This document shows, piece by piece, positions 53,421 to 62,600 of a stretch of DNA of 64,000 bases. Below the pieces are notes generated by a model. The model saw only the letters and a program-made list of their open reading frames with translations. It did not search any database and was not told the DNA's origin. The stretch comes from Neobacillus notoginsengisoli (GTDB lineage: Bacteria; Bacillota; Bacilli; Bacillales; Cytobacillaceae): positions 58,174-122,173 of the forward strand of contig NZ_QWEG01000013.1 in NCBI RefSeq assembly GCF_003515685.1, given 5' to 3'. Position 1 is the first letter of the stretch; each line of letters starts with the position of its first letter. The position numbers and the translations under genes are program-made.

Positions 53421-54020
53421 ATGATTATAAACAGTAAATTCCATCGTATTATGGAGATGTTCTCCAAATACTTTTTCCTTAATATAATTTGGCTTATCAT
53501 GTGTTTGCCGATAATAACAATTTTTCCTTCGACCTCCGCGATGTTTTCTATTATCCGAAAGTGGACTATGAAGGAGGAGCTAGCCAATATTGCTGGCGAA
53601 TTCTTCTATCAATTTAAATCAAACTTTTTTAAAAGCTTTATAACCGGTTTTATTTGGATTTTCATTGGTTTCGTGATTTACCTGTATTTTTTGATTAATC
53701 TAGAAATCTCATCTACCATTCTTTTTTATTTATTGGTTTTTCTTTGTTTAGGGTTCTTGTTAATGTCAGTTTATTTAATACCAGTTCTTGTTCACTATGA
53801 TATTTCAATCATCAAAGTTTATAAGTTTTCAATTATTTATTCGATAAGCCAGCTTCAATATACTCTTTTAAATTGTCTTTTCATTAGCTTATTTGGGATT
53901 ATCATTTACCTCCAGCCATTTTTTTGTCTTTTTCTATTTAGTATTTTTGCCCATCTTATCTATTTTATCTGCCATAAGTCTTTTGAAAACGTTAGTAAAA
54001 AAACTAACAAAAATTTATAG
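53421..54020 (+). CDS. YesL-like (DUF624) membrane protein
   Basis: 199 residues with about five membrane spans and the DUF624 opening (FHRIMEMFSKYFFLNIIWLIMCLPIITIFPSTSAMFSIIRKW read in parts). YesL-type proteins accompany CUT1 sugar ABC systems in Bacillus, with unknown role. It follows the HutC regulator by 48 bp in the same direction. Codon use is AT-rich compared with its neighbours. The start is ATG 53421 with AGGAG upstream. Confidence 0.78.
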   Translation: MIINSKFHRIMEMFSKYFFLNIIWLIMCLPIITIFPSTSAMFSIIRKWTMKEELANIAGEFFYQFKSNFFKSFITGFIWIFIGFVIYLYFLINLEISSTILFYLLVFLCLGFLLMSVYLIPVLVHYDISIIKVYKFSIIYSISQLQYTLLNCLFISLFGIIIYLQPFFCLFLFSIFAHLIYFICHKSFENVSKKTNKNL

Positions 54021-54125
54021 TTATTATTATTTATTTACTCTTTTTTGTTATATTTTTCCTCTGCATTTGTTACAGCAAGATAAAACCTGATTCCCATTAA
54101 AATAGTCTGAAGAAGGCTAAAAATA

Positions 54126-54164
54126 ATCGCCCATGGCTTTTATGGCCTGGGCGACTGTTATTTT
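54126..54164. terminator. two-way terminator between yesL-like and DUF4317 genes
   Basis: CGCCCATGGC-TTTTAT-GGCCTGGGCG with T-rich flanks on both sides; it serves both convergent genes. Confidence 0.8.
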
Positions 54165-54205
54165 TATTTAAATACTATCTTGCATTTTCGGGAATCTTAA
54201 TTAAT

Positions 54206-55366
54206 CTACAGAACTTCCGACTCCAGCCTGAACCCTTCCACAACAACATCTTCATCGACTTCTAGCAATAGGCACTTTTTGCCATTATACGTAATGTATT
54301 TAATATTTTTCAAGTCTTTCGGGTTTACAGTTACATCCGCTATTTTCGTATTAATTTTGATCGACTTTGGGACGAGGCTGCTCGCCTTGAATTCGTGTTT
54401 TTCATCGGAGATAATCGCTTTGAAGGCATGCTCCACTTTTGCAGAGTCAACATTTTCAACACCGCTTGCTGTCAAAATATGTTCAACGTCCCGGGAATCC
54501 AGTTTCGGAACTTCGCTTTCTTCCATTTCCTCGTTTTCCTGCACCCTGCGGTCAATTTCCTCGTACACATTGGAAATAACCTTTGAATCGACTTCATCCC
54601 CAATCACATTTTTCAAAATGAGTTCAAAGCAGTCCTTGTCTTCCTTAGCCGTCATGATTTCTTCACAGTTTAGAACCTCTTCTATAAATCTTCCATCCGG
54701 CTGATTGACTTTGCCGGCACAGTAAAGAATGTGGTTCACGTCTGCGGCATTGTCAGTAAACGCCGGGAATAAAAATCCGGACAGTGGCGATGCGAGATTA
54801 ATAATCGGATCAAGGAAATGATGTGATTTGAATTGCTTCTCGATATAATCAAACGTCAGCGCCCGTTTTGGCTGATCGGTTTTATTGACGCTACAGAGGA
54901 TAAATTTGCTTGCATAAACCTCATCATCCCCGCCCAATTCTGAATCCAACTCACGCTTTTTTGAAGCCTTTCGGTATTCGCCGCGGATGAACGTCACCAC
55001 CGTATCAAATTCATTAGCTGATTGCGCGAACATTTTCTTAACAATGCTCAGCATGTTTTCTTTCCAGTCATCCGTTATATCAGCTTGAAGTCCCTCATAA
55101 AGGATTGTCTGCGTACTGCCTTCAATATCAGGCTGGAACTTCAACTCAAACAATTTCGCATCAAGCTGGCCGGTCAACACCTTTTTAAAGTTGTCCAGAA
55201 ACAACTCCTGTGCTTCCTGCTCGAGCATTTCAAACGGCTGGCTCACATGATGGTAAACCTCGCCCGTCTCCTTCTTCACATACACATTAAAAATTTCCCC
55301 AAGCTTTAAGTTATAGTTATCCAACTTAAACTGCTTTCGAATATTCGCGATGTCTTTTTTATTCAT
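54206..55366 (-). CDS. DUF4317 family protein
   Basis: A 386-residue soluble protein: MNKKDIANIRKQFKLDNYNL, VYVKKETGEVYHH, the FKKVLTGQLDAKLFELKFQ stretch, then an acidic helical middle (EENEEMEESEVPKLDSRDV). It matches the DUF4317 family found across Firmicutes; no function is known. The start is ATG 55366 behind GGGAG; 25 upstream codons are excluded. Confidence 0.85.
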   Translation of the reverse strand: MNKKDIANIRKQFKLDNYNLKLGEIFNVYVKKETGEVYHHVSQPFEMLEQEAQELFLDNFKKVLTGQLDAKLFELKFQPDIEGSTQTILYEGLQADITDDWKENMLSIVKKMFAQSANEFDTVVTFIRGEYRKASKKRELDSELGGDDEVYASKFILCSVNKTDQPKRALTFDYIEKQFKSHHFLDPIINLASPLSGFLFPAFTDNAADVNHILYCAGKVNQPDGRFIEEVLNCEEIMTAKEDKDCFELILKNVIGDEVDSKVISNVYEEIDRRVQENEEMEESEVPKLDSRDVEHILTASGVENVDSAKVEHAFKAIISDEKHEFKASSLVPKSIKINTKIADVTVNPKDLKNIKYITYNGKKCLLLEVDEDVVVEGFRLESEVL

Positions 55367-55504
55367 TCGTCTCAACTCCCATCCCTGATTATAATGCCGG
55401 GACTGAAAAATAGAAAGAATCAGGATGTGCAAATGCATCAAAAAAAACAGCCGCCCAAAACTTGTTTGGGACAGCCTTTTGAAAATGTTATTTGATTCGG
55501 GAGA

Positions 55505-55606
55505 TTAGTATCCCATAAAAGAAGCGCCAATAATGATTAACAGAATGAACAGAACAACAATTAGCGCGAATGACATTTTCATCCCTCCGCCATATCCTCC
55601 AGACAT
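55505..55606 (-). CDS. YjcZ-family sporulation micro-protein 1
   Basis: 33 residues: MSGGYGGGMKM followed by the membrane segment [17 protein letters not shown] and SFMGY. A Gly/Tyr-rich head and one span are the hallmark of YjcZ-type sporulation proteins of Bacillus. AGGAGG precedes the ATG. It forms a tandem pair with 55641-55760. Confidence 0.85.
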   Translation of the reverse strand: MSGGYGGGMKMSFALIVVLFILLIIIGASFMGY

Positions 55607-55640
55607 CTTTTACCACCTCCTTTCCGTTCAAAAATACTGA

Positions 55641-55760
55641 TTAATATCCGGACCAAATGGTCGCGCCAATAATGATGAGGAGAATGAACAATACGACGAT
55701 TAATGCAAAGCTTGAACCCATACCGTAGCCGCCACCGTAACCATAGCATCCATAGCCCAT
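55641..55760 (-). CDS. YjcZ-family sporulation micro-protein 2
   Basis: 39 residues: [16 protein letters not shown], then the identical span [17 protein letters not shown] and TIWSGY. The shared 17-residue core with the neighbouring gene shows a tandem duplication; the heads differ. Likely expressed in sporulation by family. Confidence 0.85.
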   Translation of the reverse strand: MGYGCYGYGGGYGMGSSFALIVVLFILLIIIGATIWSGY

Positions 55761-55896
55761 AGGTATCACCACCTTAGATAGAAGAGAATTGGTATTTCTC
55801 TATTAAATAATATGTAGGTATAGCAAAATAGTTTGGACACAGTCACTTTTTTAAATAAATTCCACGTTTGTCCTATTTGACTTTACAGGGGAAAAA

Positions 55897-55936
55897 TAAA
55901 AAGAGAAGCCCGAATCATCAATGCTTCTCTCTTTAA
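55897..55936 (-). terminator. additional terminator between the Na/Pi gene and yjcZ pair
   Basis: Minus-strand AGAGAAGC and GCTTCTCT arms followed by TTTTATTTTT. The stretch 55761-56058 otherwise shows no gene. Confidence 0.6.
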
Positions 55937-56056
55937 TGAGGTGACTTAAAGGTAATGCACGGTGGAGGTCTGAAAGAGGTTCACCTTTCATTTATAAGTT
56001 ATTCAAATCCGTACAAAACGGTTTGGACGAGTTACCTAAAACAAGAAATTTTCCGC

Positions 56057-56088
56057 ACAAAAAAAACCGGGATTATTAATCCCGGGCT
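56057..56088 (-). terminator. terminator overlapping the Na/Pi cotransporter stop
   Basis: Minus-strand CCGGGATTAATAATCCCGG followed by eight T. The stem includes the TAATAA stop. Confidence 0.85.
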
Positions 56089-57734
56089 GCTGTGTGGTGT
56101 TCATGTTTATGGATGCCAAGCACTGTTCCTGCGATGTTGACGGAGTGGTCGCCAATCCTTTCTAGGTTGGAAACGATGTCCACAAAGACAATGCCTGACT
56201 GGGCCGTGCAAACCCCTTCGTTCAACCGCAAGATATGCTTTTTGCGGAATTTTCGTTCCATCGAATCAATGACTTCTTCTCTTTCAGCAACTGTATGTGC
56301 GATTGTTTTATCATTTTTTTCAAGGGAATGAATCGCCTGTAGGACGGTTTCCATCGTAAATTCAAACATTTCAACGAGGTCAGCCATGGCCTCTTCCGTC
56401 AAAATCACTTTGTTTGCGACCTGGTATTCCACAAGTTCCAGTATATTTTCACAATGGTCCCCAATGCGTTCAATATCACGAATAATATCAATTAAAAATG
56501 AATGGCTTTCTGATTCCTGAGCCGACAGAGAAGACCTCGACATTTTGACAAGATATTCAGTAATCTTGTTATCCAGATTATTGATCGCATCTTCGAGTTG
56601 ATAAGCAGTTTCCGCATTCTTTCTACTTTTCGTCTGCAGATAGTTGTATGATTCCTGTATGGCCTGGACAGAAAAATGCCCCATCCGTATGACTTCTTCT
56701 TTCGCAGCACCAAGCGCAATGGATGGTGACTGTTCAATTAAATGAGGATCAAGATATTTCGGCTTAAACTCAATCTCAACATCTTCACCAGGGACCAATT
56801 TTGTCACAATTAATGCGAGTAGTGCGATGAACGGAAACTGGATTAACGTATTCGTCACATTAAATGTTCCGTGCGCAAAAGCAATCTGCATTGCGGGATT
56901 CAAATTCAGAATCTGATCAAGCCATGCAACAAACGCCGTAAATGGAGTAAGTAAAATCATAAATATAATGGTTCCAATCACGTTAAACATCACATGGACC
57001 AAAGCAGCGCGCCTTGCCGCTACTGAAGCACCAATAGAAGCCAGAACAGCGGTTATGGTTGTCCCGATATTATCTCCAAATAGAACCGGAAGCGCAGCTT
57101 GCAAATCGACAAGCCCTTCAGAATACAAACCTTGCAAAATTCCAATGGTCGCACTTGAGCTTTGAACGATAATCGTGAAAATCGTACCAACAACAACACC
57201 TAGGAACGCGTTGTCACTCATGCTCTGAGTTAGGTCGATAAAGGTCTGGAGCTCACGGAGAGGCTTCATACCGTCCCCCATCAGTTCTAGTCCATAGAAT
57301 AAGGCACCGAAGCCGAAAACAACCTGGCCAAGGTGATTGAGTTTGTTATTTTTGAAAAAGAAGAGCAAAAAAGCACCAACTGCTACAATTGGCAGAGAAT
57401 ATTCACCAATATCAATCCCAATGATGAAGGCTGTGACGGTTGTCCCGATATTGGCGCCCATGATGACACCAATCGCCTGGCGCAGCGTCATGAACCCTGC
57501 GCTGACAAGCCCGATGACGATGACCGTTGTCCCCGAACTTGATTGAATCGCACCAGTAACAAAAATCCCCGCCAGCACCCCCATCAATGGATTCGTCGTT
57601 AACCGATCAAGGATGGTTCTTAACCGATCCCCCGCGGATTTCTGCAAGCCATCCCCCATTGATTTAATTCCAAAAAGAAAAATCCCCAGTCCACCAATGA
57701 ACATAAAGAGGACTTCTTGCCAATTAATCTCCAA
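56076..57734 (-). CDS. Na+/phosphate cotransporter family protein with PhoU-like domain (YjbB/NptA type)
   Basis: 552 residues. Two inverted-repeat membrane halves each carry the family QSSS motif (GAIQSSSGTTVIVIGLVSAG near 62 and TIIVQSSSATIGILQGLYSEG near 187), followed by a cytoplasmic PhoU-like helical domain (about 350-545: RMGHFSVQAIQESYNYL, SFLIDIIRDIERIGDHCENI, DIVSNLERIGDHSVNIAG). Likely sodium-driven phosphate movement across the membrane; export is also possible for this type. The start is TTG 57734 after AGGGGTG. Confidence 0.9.
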   Translation of the reverse strand: MEINWQEVLFMFIGGLGIFLFGIKSMGDGLQKSAGDRLRTILDRLTTNPLMGVLAGIFVTGAIQSSSGTTVIVIGLVSAGFMTLRQAIGVIMGANIGTTVTAFIIGIDIGEYSLPIVAVGAFLLFFFKNNKLNHLGQVVFGFGALFYGLELMGDGMKPLRELQTFIDLTQSMSDNAFLGVVVGTIFTIIVQSSSATIGILQGLYSEGLVDLQAALPVLFGDNIGTTITAVLASIGASVAARRAALVHVMFNVIGTIIFMILLTPFTAFVAWLDQILNLNPAMQIAFAHGTFNVTNTLIQFPFIALLALIVTKLVPGEDVEIEFKPKYLDPHLIEQSPSIALGAAKEEVIRMGHFSVQAIQESYNYLQTKSRKNAETAYQLEDAINNLDNKITEYLVKMSRSSLSAQESESHSFLIDIIRDIERIGDHCENILELVEYQVANKVILTEEAMADLVEMFEFTMETVLQAIHSLEKNDKTIAHTVAEREEVIDSMERKFRKKHILRLNEGVCTAQSGIVFVDIVSNLERIGDHSVNIAGTVLGIHKHEHHTAARD

Positions 57735-57784
57735 TAATTACACCCCTGTCCAAAAAATACGACAAACTTCTACATCTACCCAAT

Positions 57785-57801
57785 TATTAAATGTTTGTTA
57801 A
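57785..57801 (-). promoter_or_regulatory. possible PhoP box upstream of the Na/Pi gene
   Basis: Minus-strand TTAACA-N5-TTAATA, both fitting the Bacillus PhoP half-site TT(A/T/C)A(C/T)A at 11-bp spacing, 50-67 bp before the start codon. Only two half-sites, so tentative. Confidence 0.35.
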
Positions 57802-57905
57802 CGAAAGTACAGGCATACGAAGGAAATTTAACAATCTCTTTACATTAACTTTACATTCGAAATAGGGATAAATATAAATTCCAAAGGGTAGGCTTATTAA
57901 ACATA

Positions 57906-57975
57906 AGCAAGGGGACGGTTCCAGCGCTTCATTCGGGGACCGAATGAAGCAGCGGAACCGTCCCCTGCATCAAAG
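57906..57975. repeat. GGGGACGGTTCC hairpin element, copy 11
   Basis: AGCAAGGGGACGGTTCC, GCGCTTCATTCGG-GGAC-CGAATGAAGC and GGAACCGTCCCCTGCATCA. On the minus strand its TGATGCAGGGG end holds the stop codon of the VWA lipoprotein gene. Confidence 0.9.
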
Positions 57976-59385
57976 TCCTACCTGCTTCTTGATGACGTCA
58001 AGTTTTTCGGATAGTTCGTCGGATTTGGTTTTGATTTCGTCTCGTTTAGTTGAGTTTATGTCGCTCATGTAGGTTTGGATTTTGTCGTCTCGGTCTCTAA
58101 TAATTTGGGTGATTCCGTTTTGTCCCTTTGAATCAATCAACCCTTCATCTCTAAGCCGGTCGACAGCTGCCCTGATTCTCTTATCCTCGTTTTTATAGAT
58201 TGTAAAATATTTAGAGTTAATCTTTCCAACTGCATTGTTGTGGTCGAGCGTCGTCCAAACGTTATCGGCAAAGCGATGGACCGCCCACCATCTCCACGTA
58301 TTGATGTTGACGGCTTCTTTCCAGACATCCTTGATTTCCGCAAGCTGCTGTTTTGTTTTGACGGAAGAATATTCCCCGCCTCCAGCCTCGGCTACCGCTT
58401 TCAGCTGCTTGTCAGCCTCGGAATCAACATCAAAGCCAATAATATTAATCTTCACATTATTATTGTCCGCGACTGCCTTTTTAGCAGCAGCAACCGGATC
58501 GCCATCGCACGTTTCGATTCCGTCACTGACGACATAAATAAAGTTTTCTGTATTCTCGCCGCTGACCGCGCCCAATTGTTCATTCGCCATTGTAATCGCC
58601 GATGCCAATGGCGTCCAGCCAACAGCCTCGAATTTATTCAAGGCAGCCCCGAAAGCAGCACCTTCATACGCCTTCAACGGATACATCGATTCGACTGCAC
58701 TGCACGACTTGGCTTTATCCGCATCGCTTCCCGACCCCTGATGCCCGAAAGCAATCAGCGAAACATTCACCGATTCCGGAAGCTCTTTTGCCAGGCTTTC
58801 AATACTCTTCTTGGCAAGGGCCATCTTGCTCTCGCCGCCAATTTTCGCTTTCATACTGCCACTTGAATCAATCACCAACACAACATTAACGGATTTATCT
58901 TCTTCCTTTGTAATCTCGTCCATGCTGATGTCCTCCAAGAGGCGGCCGTCCGGCAATCTCAGTTTCTCGTAAACCACCTCGTAATTCTCCATTTCCTCAG
59001 CTACATCCTTATAGCTAGCCCGCAGAGCGAAAGTAATCGACTCCGCCCACTTCTTTTCATCCCAGTTCTTCGTCTTTTTCTTGCTGATTTGTGCAAAGTA
59101 AGCATCGACCGCATCCGCGTTCGCTTTTTCAATTGCTTCTTTATCTTCCGAAAACTCCTTGCTTTCTATGAACTTCGTATAAAGTTCGCCTTTTTCTGCT
59201 TCTATGTACTCTTTCGCAGTCGTTTTCGGCAGTTCTACTTCTTCTGATATAGAAATGGTCTTCCCAGGTTCAATCCATCCTTTCGTCTCATTCTTGGAAA
59301 CAGCCTTCAATTCTTCTTTCTCCTGGCAGCCAATGAGAAGCAACGCAGTCAATAATAGTAAGAAAATAAGTCTCGCTCGTTTCAT
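57970..59385 (-). CDS. VWA-domain lipoprotein
   Basis: 471 residues: lipoprotein signal (lipobox LLIGC), a helical region with EAEKGELYTKFIESKEFSED, then a von Willebrand A domain (about 165-345) with a complete MIDAS: DSSGSMK, Thr in GWTPLASA, and Asp in YVVSDGIETCDGD. The last ~110 residues are helical and charged. It probably binds a protein ligand at the cell surface through Mg2+; the partner is unknown. The start is ATG 59385 behind AAGGGG. Confidence 0.87.
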   Translation of the reverse strand: MKRARLIFLLLLTALLLIGCQEKEELKAVSKNETKGWIEPGKTISISEEVELPKTTAKEYIEAEKGELYTKFIESKEFSEDKEAIEKANADAVDAYFAQISKKKTKNWDEKKWAESITFALRASYKDVAEEMENYEVVYEKLRLPDGRLLEDISMDEITKEEDKSVNVVLVIDSSGSMKAKIGGESKMALAKKSIESLAKELPESVNVSLIAFGHQGSGSDADKAKSCSAVESMYPLKAYEGAAFGAALNKFEAVGWTPLASAITMANEQLGAVSGENTENFIYVVSDGIETCDGDPVAAAKKAVADNNNVKINIIGFDVDSEADKQLKAVAEAGGGEYSSVKTKQQLAEIKDVWKEAVNINTWRWWAVHRFADNVWTTLDHNNAVGKINSKYFTIYKNEDKRIRAAVDRLRDEGLIDSKGQNGITQIIRDRDDKIQTYMSDINSTKRDEIKTKSDELSEKLDVIKKQVGL

Positions 59386-59520
59386 CACTTTCCCCTTCCC
59401 TCATGTTGGTTATTATTCTCATTAAACCCGAACCTGTTAAAATATTCAAATAATAAAAGGGATAACCTGTTCCTTTATGGAATTTATTTATAAAGAGATA
59501 CAAGAAATGGGGGGATTGTT

Positions 59521-60980
59521 TTGCAAAAAAAGAAAGTTGTTCTGTTATCACTCGCTAGCCTTCTCGGACTTTTTTTCCTCCTTACCGGCATAAACACATT
59601 CACGATTAAATCAAAGCAGCCCGCACCCAACCCATCGACTGAAACAATCGACGAGGATTTAGCAGTCAGCCGATTATCCGAAGCAATCACCTACAGAACA
59701 ATTTCCTACCAGGACCGCAGCAAATTCGATTTCAAGGAATTCGAAAAATTTATTTCTTTTTTGCAAAAGAACTACCCCGCTGTCCACGAACAGCTGGAGC
59801 TGGAAAGGTTAATGACTATGCCCTTATTTATAAATGGAAAGGCATTGATTCCGGCAAAAAGCCAATAGGACTGACGAGCCATTATGACGTCGTTCCAGTA
59901 TTGAGCGGAACAGAAGGAAATTGGGAACAGCAACCGTTCAGCGGAGCGGTTGTAGAAGGGAAAATCTGGGGTAGGGGCACACTCGATGACAAAATCAGCG
60001 TCATCGGTATGCTTGAAGCAGCCGAACAGCTCTTAAAACAGGGCTTCAAGCCCGAGCGGGATATGTACTTCATGTTCGGCTTTGACGAAGAAATCGGCGG
60101 GAATGAAGGCGCCCTGGCAATTGCCGACCTGATGCAGGAAAGGGGTATCACGTTCGAATTCGTCCTCGACGAAGGCGGCGCCATAGTGGAAGAAATGGTT
60201 CCTGGCGTCGACAAGCCGGTCGGAGTTGTTGGGATTTCAGAGAAAGGTTCGGCAACTGCAGAACTGACGATCGAAGGCAGCGGGGGCCACTCGTCTCAGC
60301 CAAAAAACCGCACGAATATTGGCCGAATTGCAAGTGCCATAGCGAAATTGGAGGAAACCCAGTTTAAAGGAGACTTAAAAGGACCAGGCGAGGATTTGTT
60401 CGAATTCGTCGCGCCGGAAATGAACCTTGGGATGAAATACGTTTTTGCGAATAAATTCATTTTTGAGCCAATCATTGAAAAAATCCTGCTCGGCCAGCCG
60501 GCATCAGCGGCTCTAATCCGGACAACGATTGCACCGACCATCTTCCAGGCTGGCGAACAATACAACGCCCTGCCTGAAAAAGCATCAGCACTCATCAATC
60601 TCCGGCTCATGCCCGGCGACTCACTGGACGATGTCAAAAGCTTCATCAAAAAAACAATCGAAGATGATGAAATCAACGTTACAGTCAGCGGCAATGAAGC
60701 AAGCAGCGTTTCTTCCATAGACAGCTGGCAGTTTAAAGCGATCCAGCAGGCCGCCCGGAATGTGTACAGCGAGGCCGTCATCGCGCCTTATCTCATGTTC
60801 GCTGGCTCCGATGCGAGGCATTACGACAAGGTGTCCGAAAACACGTACCGCTTTCTCCCCGTCCAAATCACCTCCGAGGACCTGAACAGAATGCACGGAA
60901 CGAACGAGCGTGTCAGCGTGGACAACTATGTGAATGCGATTAAGTTTTATATTGAGGTGATGAAGGAAGGGGCAAAATAG
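59521..60980 (+). pseudogene. M20-family metallopeptidase with a single-base frameshift
   Basis: From TTG 59521 (after GGGGGG) the frame encodes a membrane anchor (about residues 5-26) and the M20 N-terminus, and then breaks near 59804-59808. Adding one A to the GGAAAGG run restores LEKVNDYALIYKWKGIDSGK and GLTSHYDVVPVLSGTEGN. The rest is intact: metal Asp in RGTLDDKIS, Glu in FGFDEEIGGNEG, EGSGGHSSQP dimer part, and late His in LNRMHGTNERV. As read it gives two broken ORFs (59521-59868, and 59901-60980 lacking the first metal His). Either a recent pseudogene or a sequencing error. Confidence 0.85.
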
Positions 60981-60984
60981 AAGT

Positions 60985-61557
60985 TTAAAAAACCGTTTTC
61001 CCCACATAAATCCCGGCCAAAAAAATGGTTGAAATCACAATGATATGTAAGACAATCCAAGCCCATTTGCCATATCTGAAAGAGCTTGCATTGATCGGCC
61101 GCCTTACGTTGTCAGGGACAATCTTCCCTCCCAAAAGTTCGAATAATAAGTAGAAAAGCCACCACAATGTGTAGCTATCCCATAAATCCCACTCCGGGCC
61201 AAATACAAAGAAGGATGTTTGCCTAAGGATTACCTCGCCTAATACACCAAGATGCACAACAGCCCAATAAAAAGGGATTTTCCAAATCCACTTTTCCGGG
61301 CTATACCTTACCCCGGACAGGACTAGGAAAGGAAAAACGGTCGAAACAAGCCCATAAGGAATCAATGCATCCCCGTGCAGGACATTATTGGGATACGAAT
61401 AGAAACCACTAGATACAAAGGCATAACATAATACATTCGCTGACACGGCACTGGCCAAATAAAGGAATCCGTACCGTTTCCAATCGGTCCGAATGATAAC
61501 CAAGCAGCCTAAAGCTCCTGCTAGTATAAGCAGTAAAACCATACCTTTAAGAATCAT
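60985..61557 (-). CDS. membrane protein resembling the CBO0543 family
   Basis: About 190 residues with five to six membrane segments. It has SYPNNVLHGDALIPYGLVSTVFPFLVL and a conserved WDLWDSYTLWWLFYLLFELLGGKIV block, as in CBO0543-type proteins of spore-forming Firmicutes; no role is known. I start at ATG 61557 (MILKGMVLL); a GTG five codons upstream is the alternative. It is convergent with the M20 gene (5-bp gap). Confidence 0.75.
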   Translation of the reverse strand: MILKGMVLLLILAGALGCLVIIRTDWKRYGFLYLASAVSANVLCYAFVSSGFYSYPNNVLHGDALIPYGLVSTVFPFLVLSGVRYSPEKWIWKIPFYWAVVHLGVLGEVILRQTSFFVFGPEWDLWDSYTLWWLFYLLFELLGGKIVPDNVRRPINASSFRYGKWAWIVLHIIVISTIFLAGIYVGKTVF

Positions 61558-61749
61558 GTCATCACCAAACACTTTTCTAACATTTTTTCAATCGCTCCAA
61601 AATTTTCCCTCAATCCATTTATGTTTAGAATATCCTAAAAGGTGTAATATATTTTCATCGCCGTAAAAAGGCAACAAAATGGCAGAGCAAAACCGTGACA
61701 TTAACTTTTTTGCAAATCTAGTCTTAAAGACTGTGGTTTCTAGTGGCAT

Positions 61750-62409
61750 TTATTCCAGATCACAAAAATGAAACCGCCCCTCTTCCACTCTTCTGCCGAC
61801 TGTGAAATCGATTTTCTTTTTGAACAGCGGCCCGTCAAAGAGAAATGAATGGTATTCGCCATTTTCACCGCATGGATCCGCTTTTGCCTGCAGTTCTTTC
61901 ATAAAATCCGCATCCAGCACCCTGCCAAGGAATTTATTGGACAGCTGTTCTGTATCCACACATGTTGTGATCGTTTGAAAGCCGAGTGAGATAAACTCCT
62001 GAATAAGATCTTCCGTATCTAATCCCCAAAGCGGAAAAACTGCTTTCAGACCGTGGTTTTCGATGAGGCTTTCCCTGTACTTCTTGACATCCCCCAGACA
62101 GATGTCGCCGAACATCACAGTAGTAACTCCCTCTTTTTTCAGCGATTCCAGCAACTCATCAAATCTCAGCTGATACACTTCGTTTGGGCATTCCTTCGGG
62201 ATGTACATCTTTCTTAATGGGAGCTCCAAGCTTTCCGCCTGCTTTTCCAACAAGCATTCCCTGACGCCATGCATGCTGACCCGGCTGTATTCTTCCGTTA
62301 TGGTCGTAAATAATGAATCGACTATATACGTTCCTTTTTGCAAAAGTTTATATAAAGCGAAGCCGCTGTCCTTGCCGCCGCTCCAAGATATCGCAATCCG
62401 TTCCTTCAT
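61750..62409 (-). CDS. DUF71 ATP pyrophosphatase (diphthine-ammonia-ligase-like)
   Basis: 219 residues with the PP-loop ISWSGGKDSGFALYKLL at the N-terminus, then VSMHGVRECLLEKQAESL, TTVMFGDICLGDVKKYRE and VFPLWGLDTEDLIQEFIS, all typical of the DUF71/Dph6 family. Bacteria lack diphthamide, so the true job is unknown, probably an ATP-dependent amidation. The start is ATG 62409 behind GGGGGAG, which removes 23 upstream codons. Confidence 0.9.
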   Translation of the reverse strand: MKERIAISWSGGKDSGFALYKLLQKGTYIVDSLFTTITEEYSRVSMHGVRECLLEKQAESLELPLRKMYIPKECPNEVYQLRFDELLESLKKEGVTTVMFGDICLGDVKKYRESLIENHGLKAVFPLWGLDTEDLIQEFISLGFQTITTCVDTEQLSNKFLGRVLDADFMKELQAKADPCGENGEYHSFLFDGPLFKKKIDFTVGRRVEEGRFHFCDLE

Positions 62410-62600
62410 TTTACTCCCCCTCTTATCCTTTTTAAGTGTTTCTTCTATCATAGCAGGAGAAAACCTTTTATTTTGCATAATTAGTATTCCGCGCTAATAG
62501 ATTTTCTCGGCTTTTCCCAGAACTCGCCTCATTACATTTGGCATACTTTCCCTTTCACTAACCCACACTAATTCTAACGACCGAGATGGAGTGATAGTAA

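Noticed and set aside
14155..57975. CRISPR-like interpretation of the repeated hairpins
   Set aside because: Copies are thousands of bases apart, palindromic, in both orientations and not separated by uniform spacers; no cas genes.
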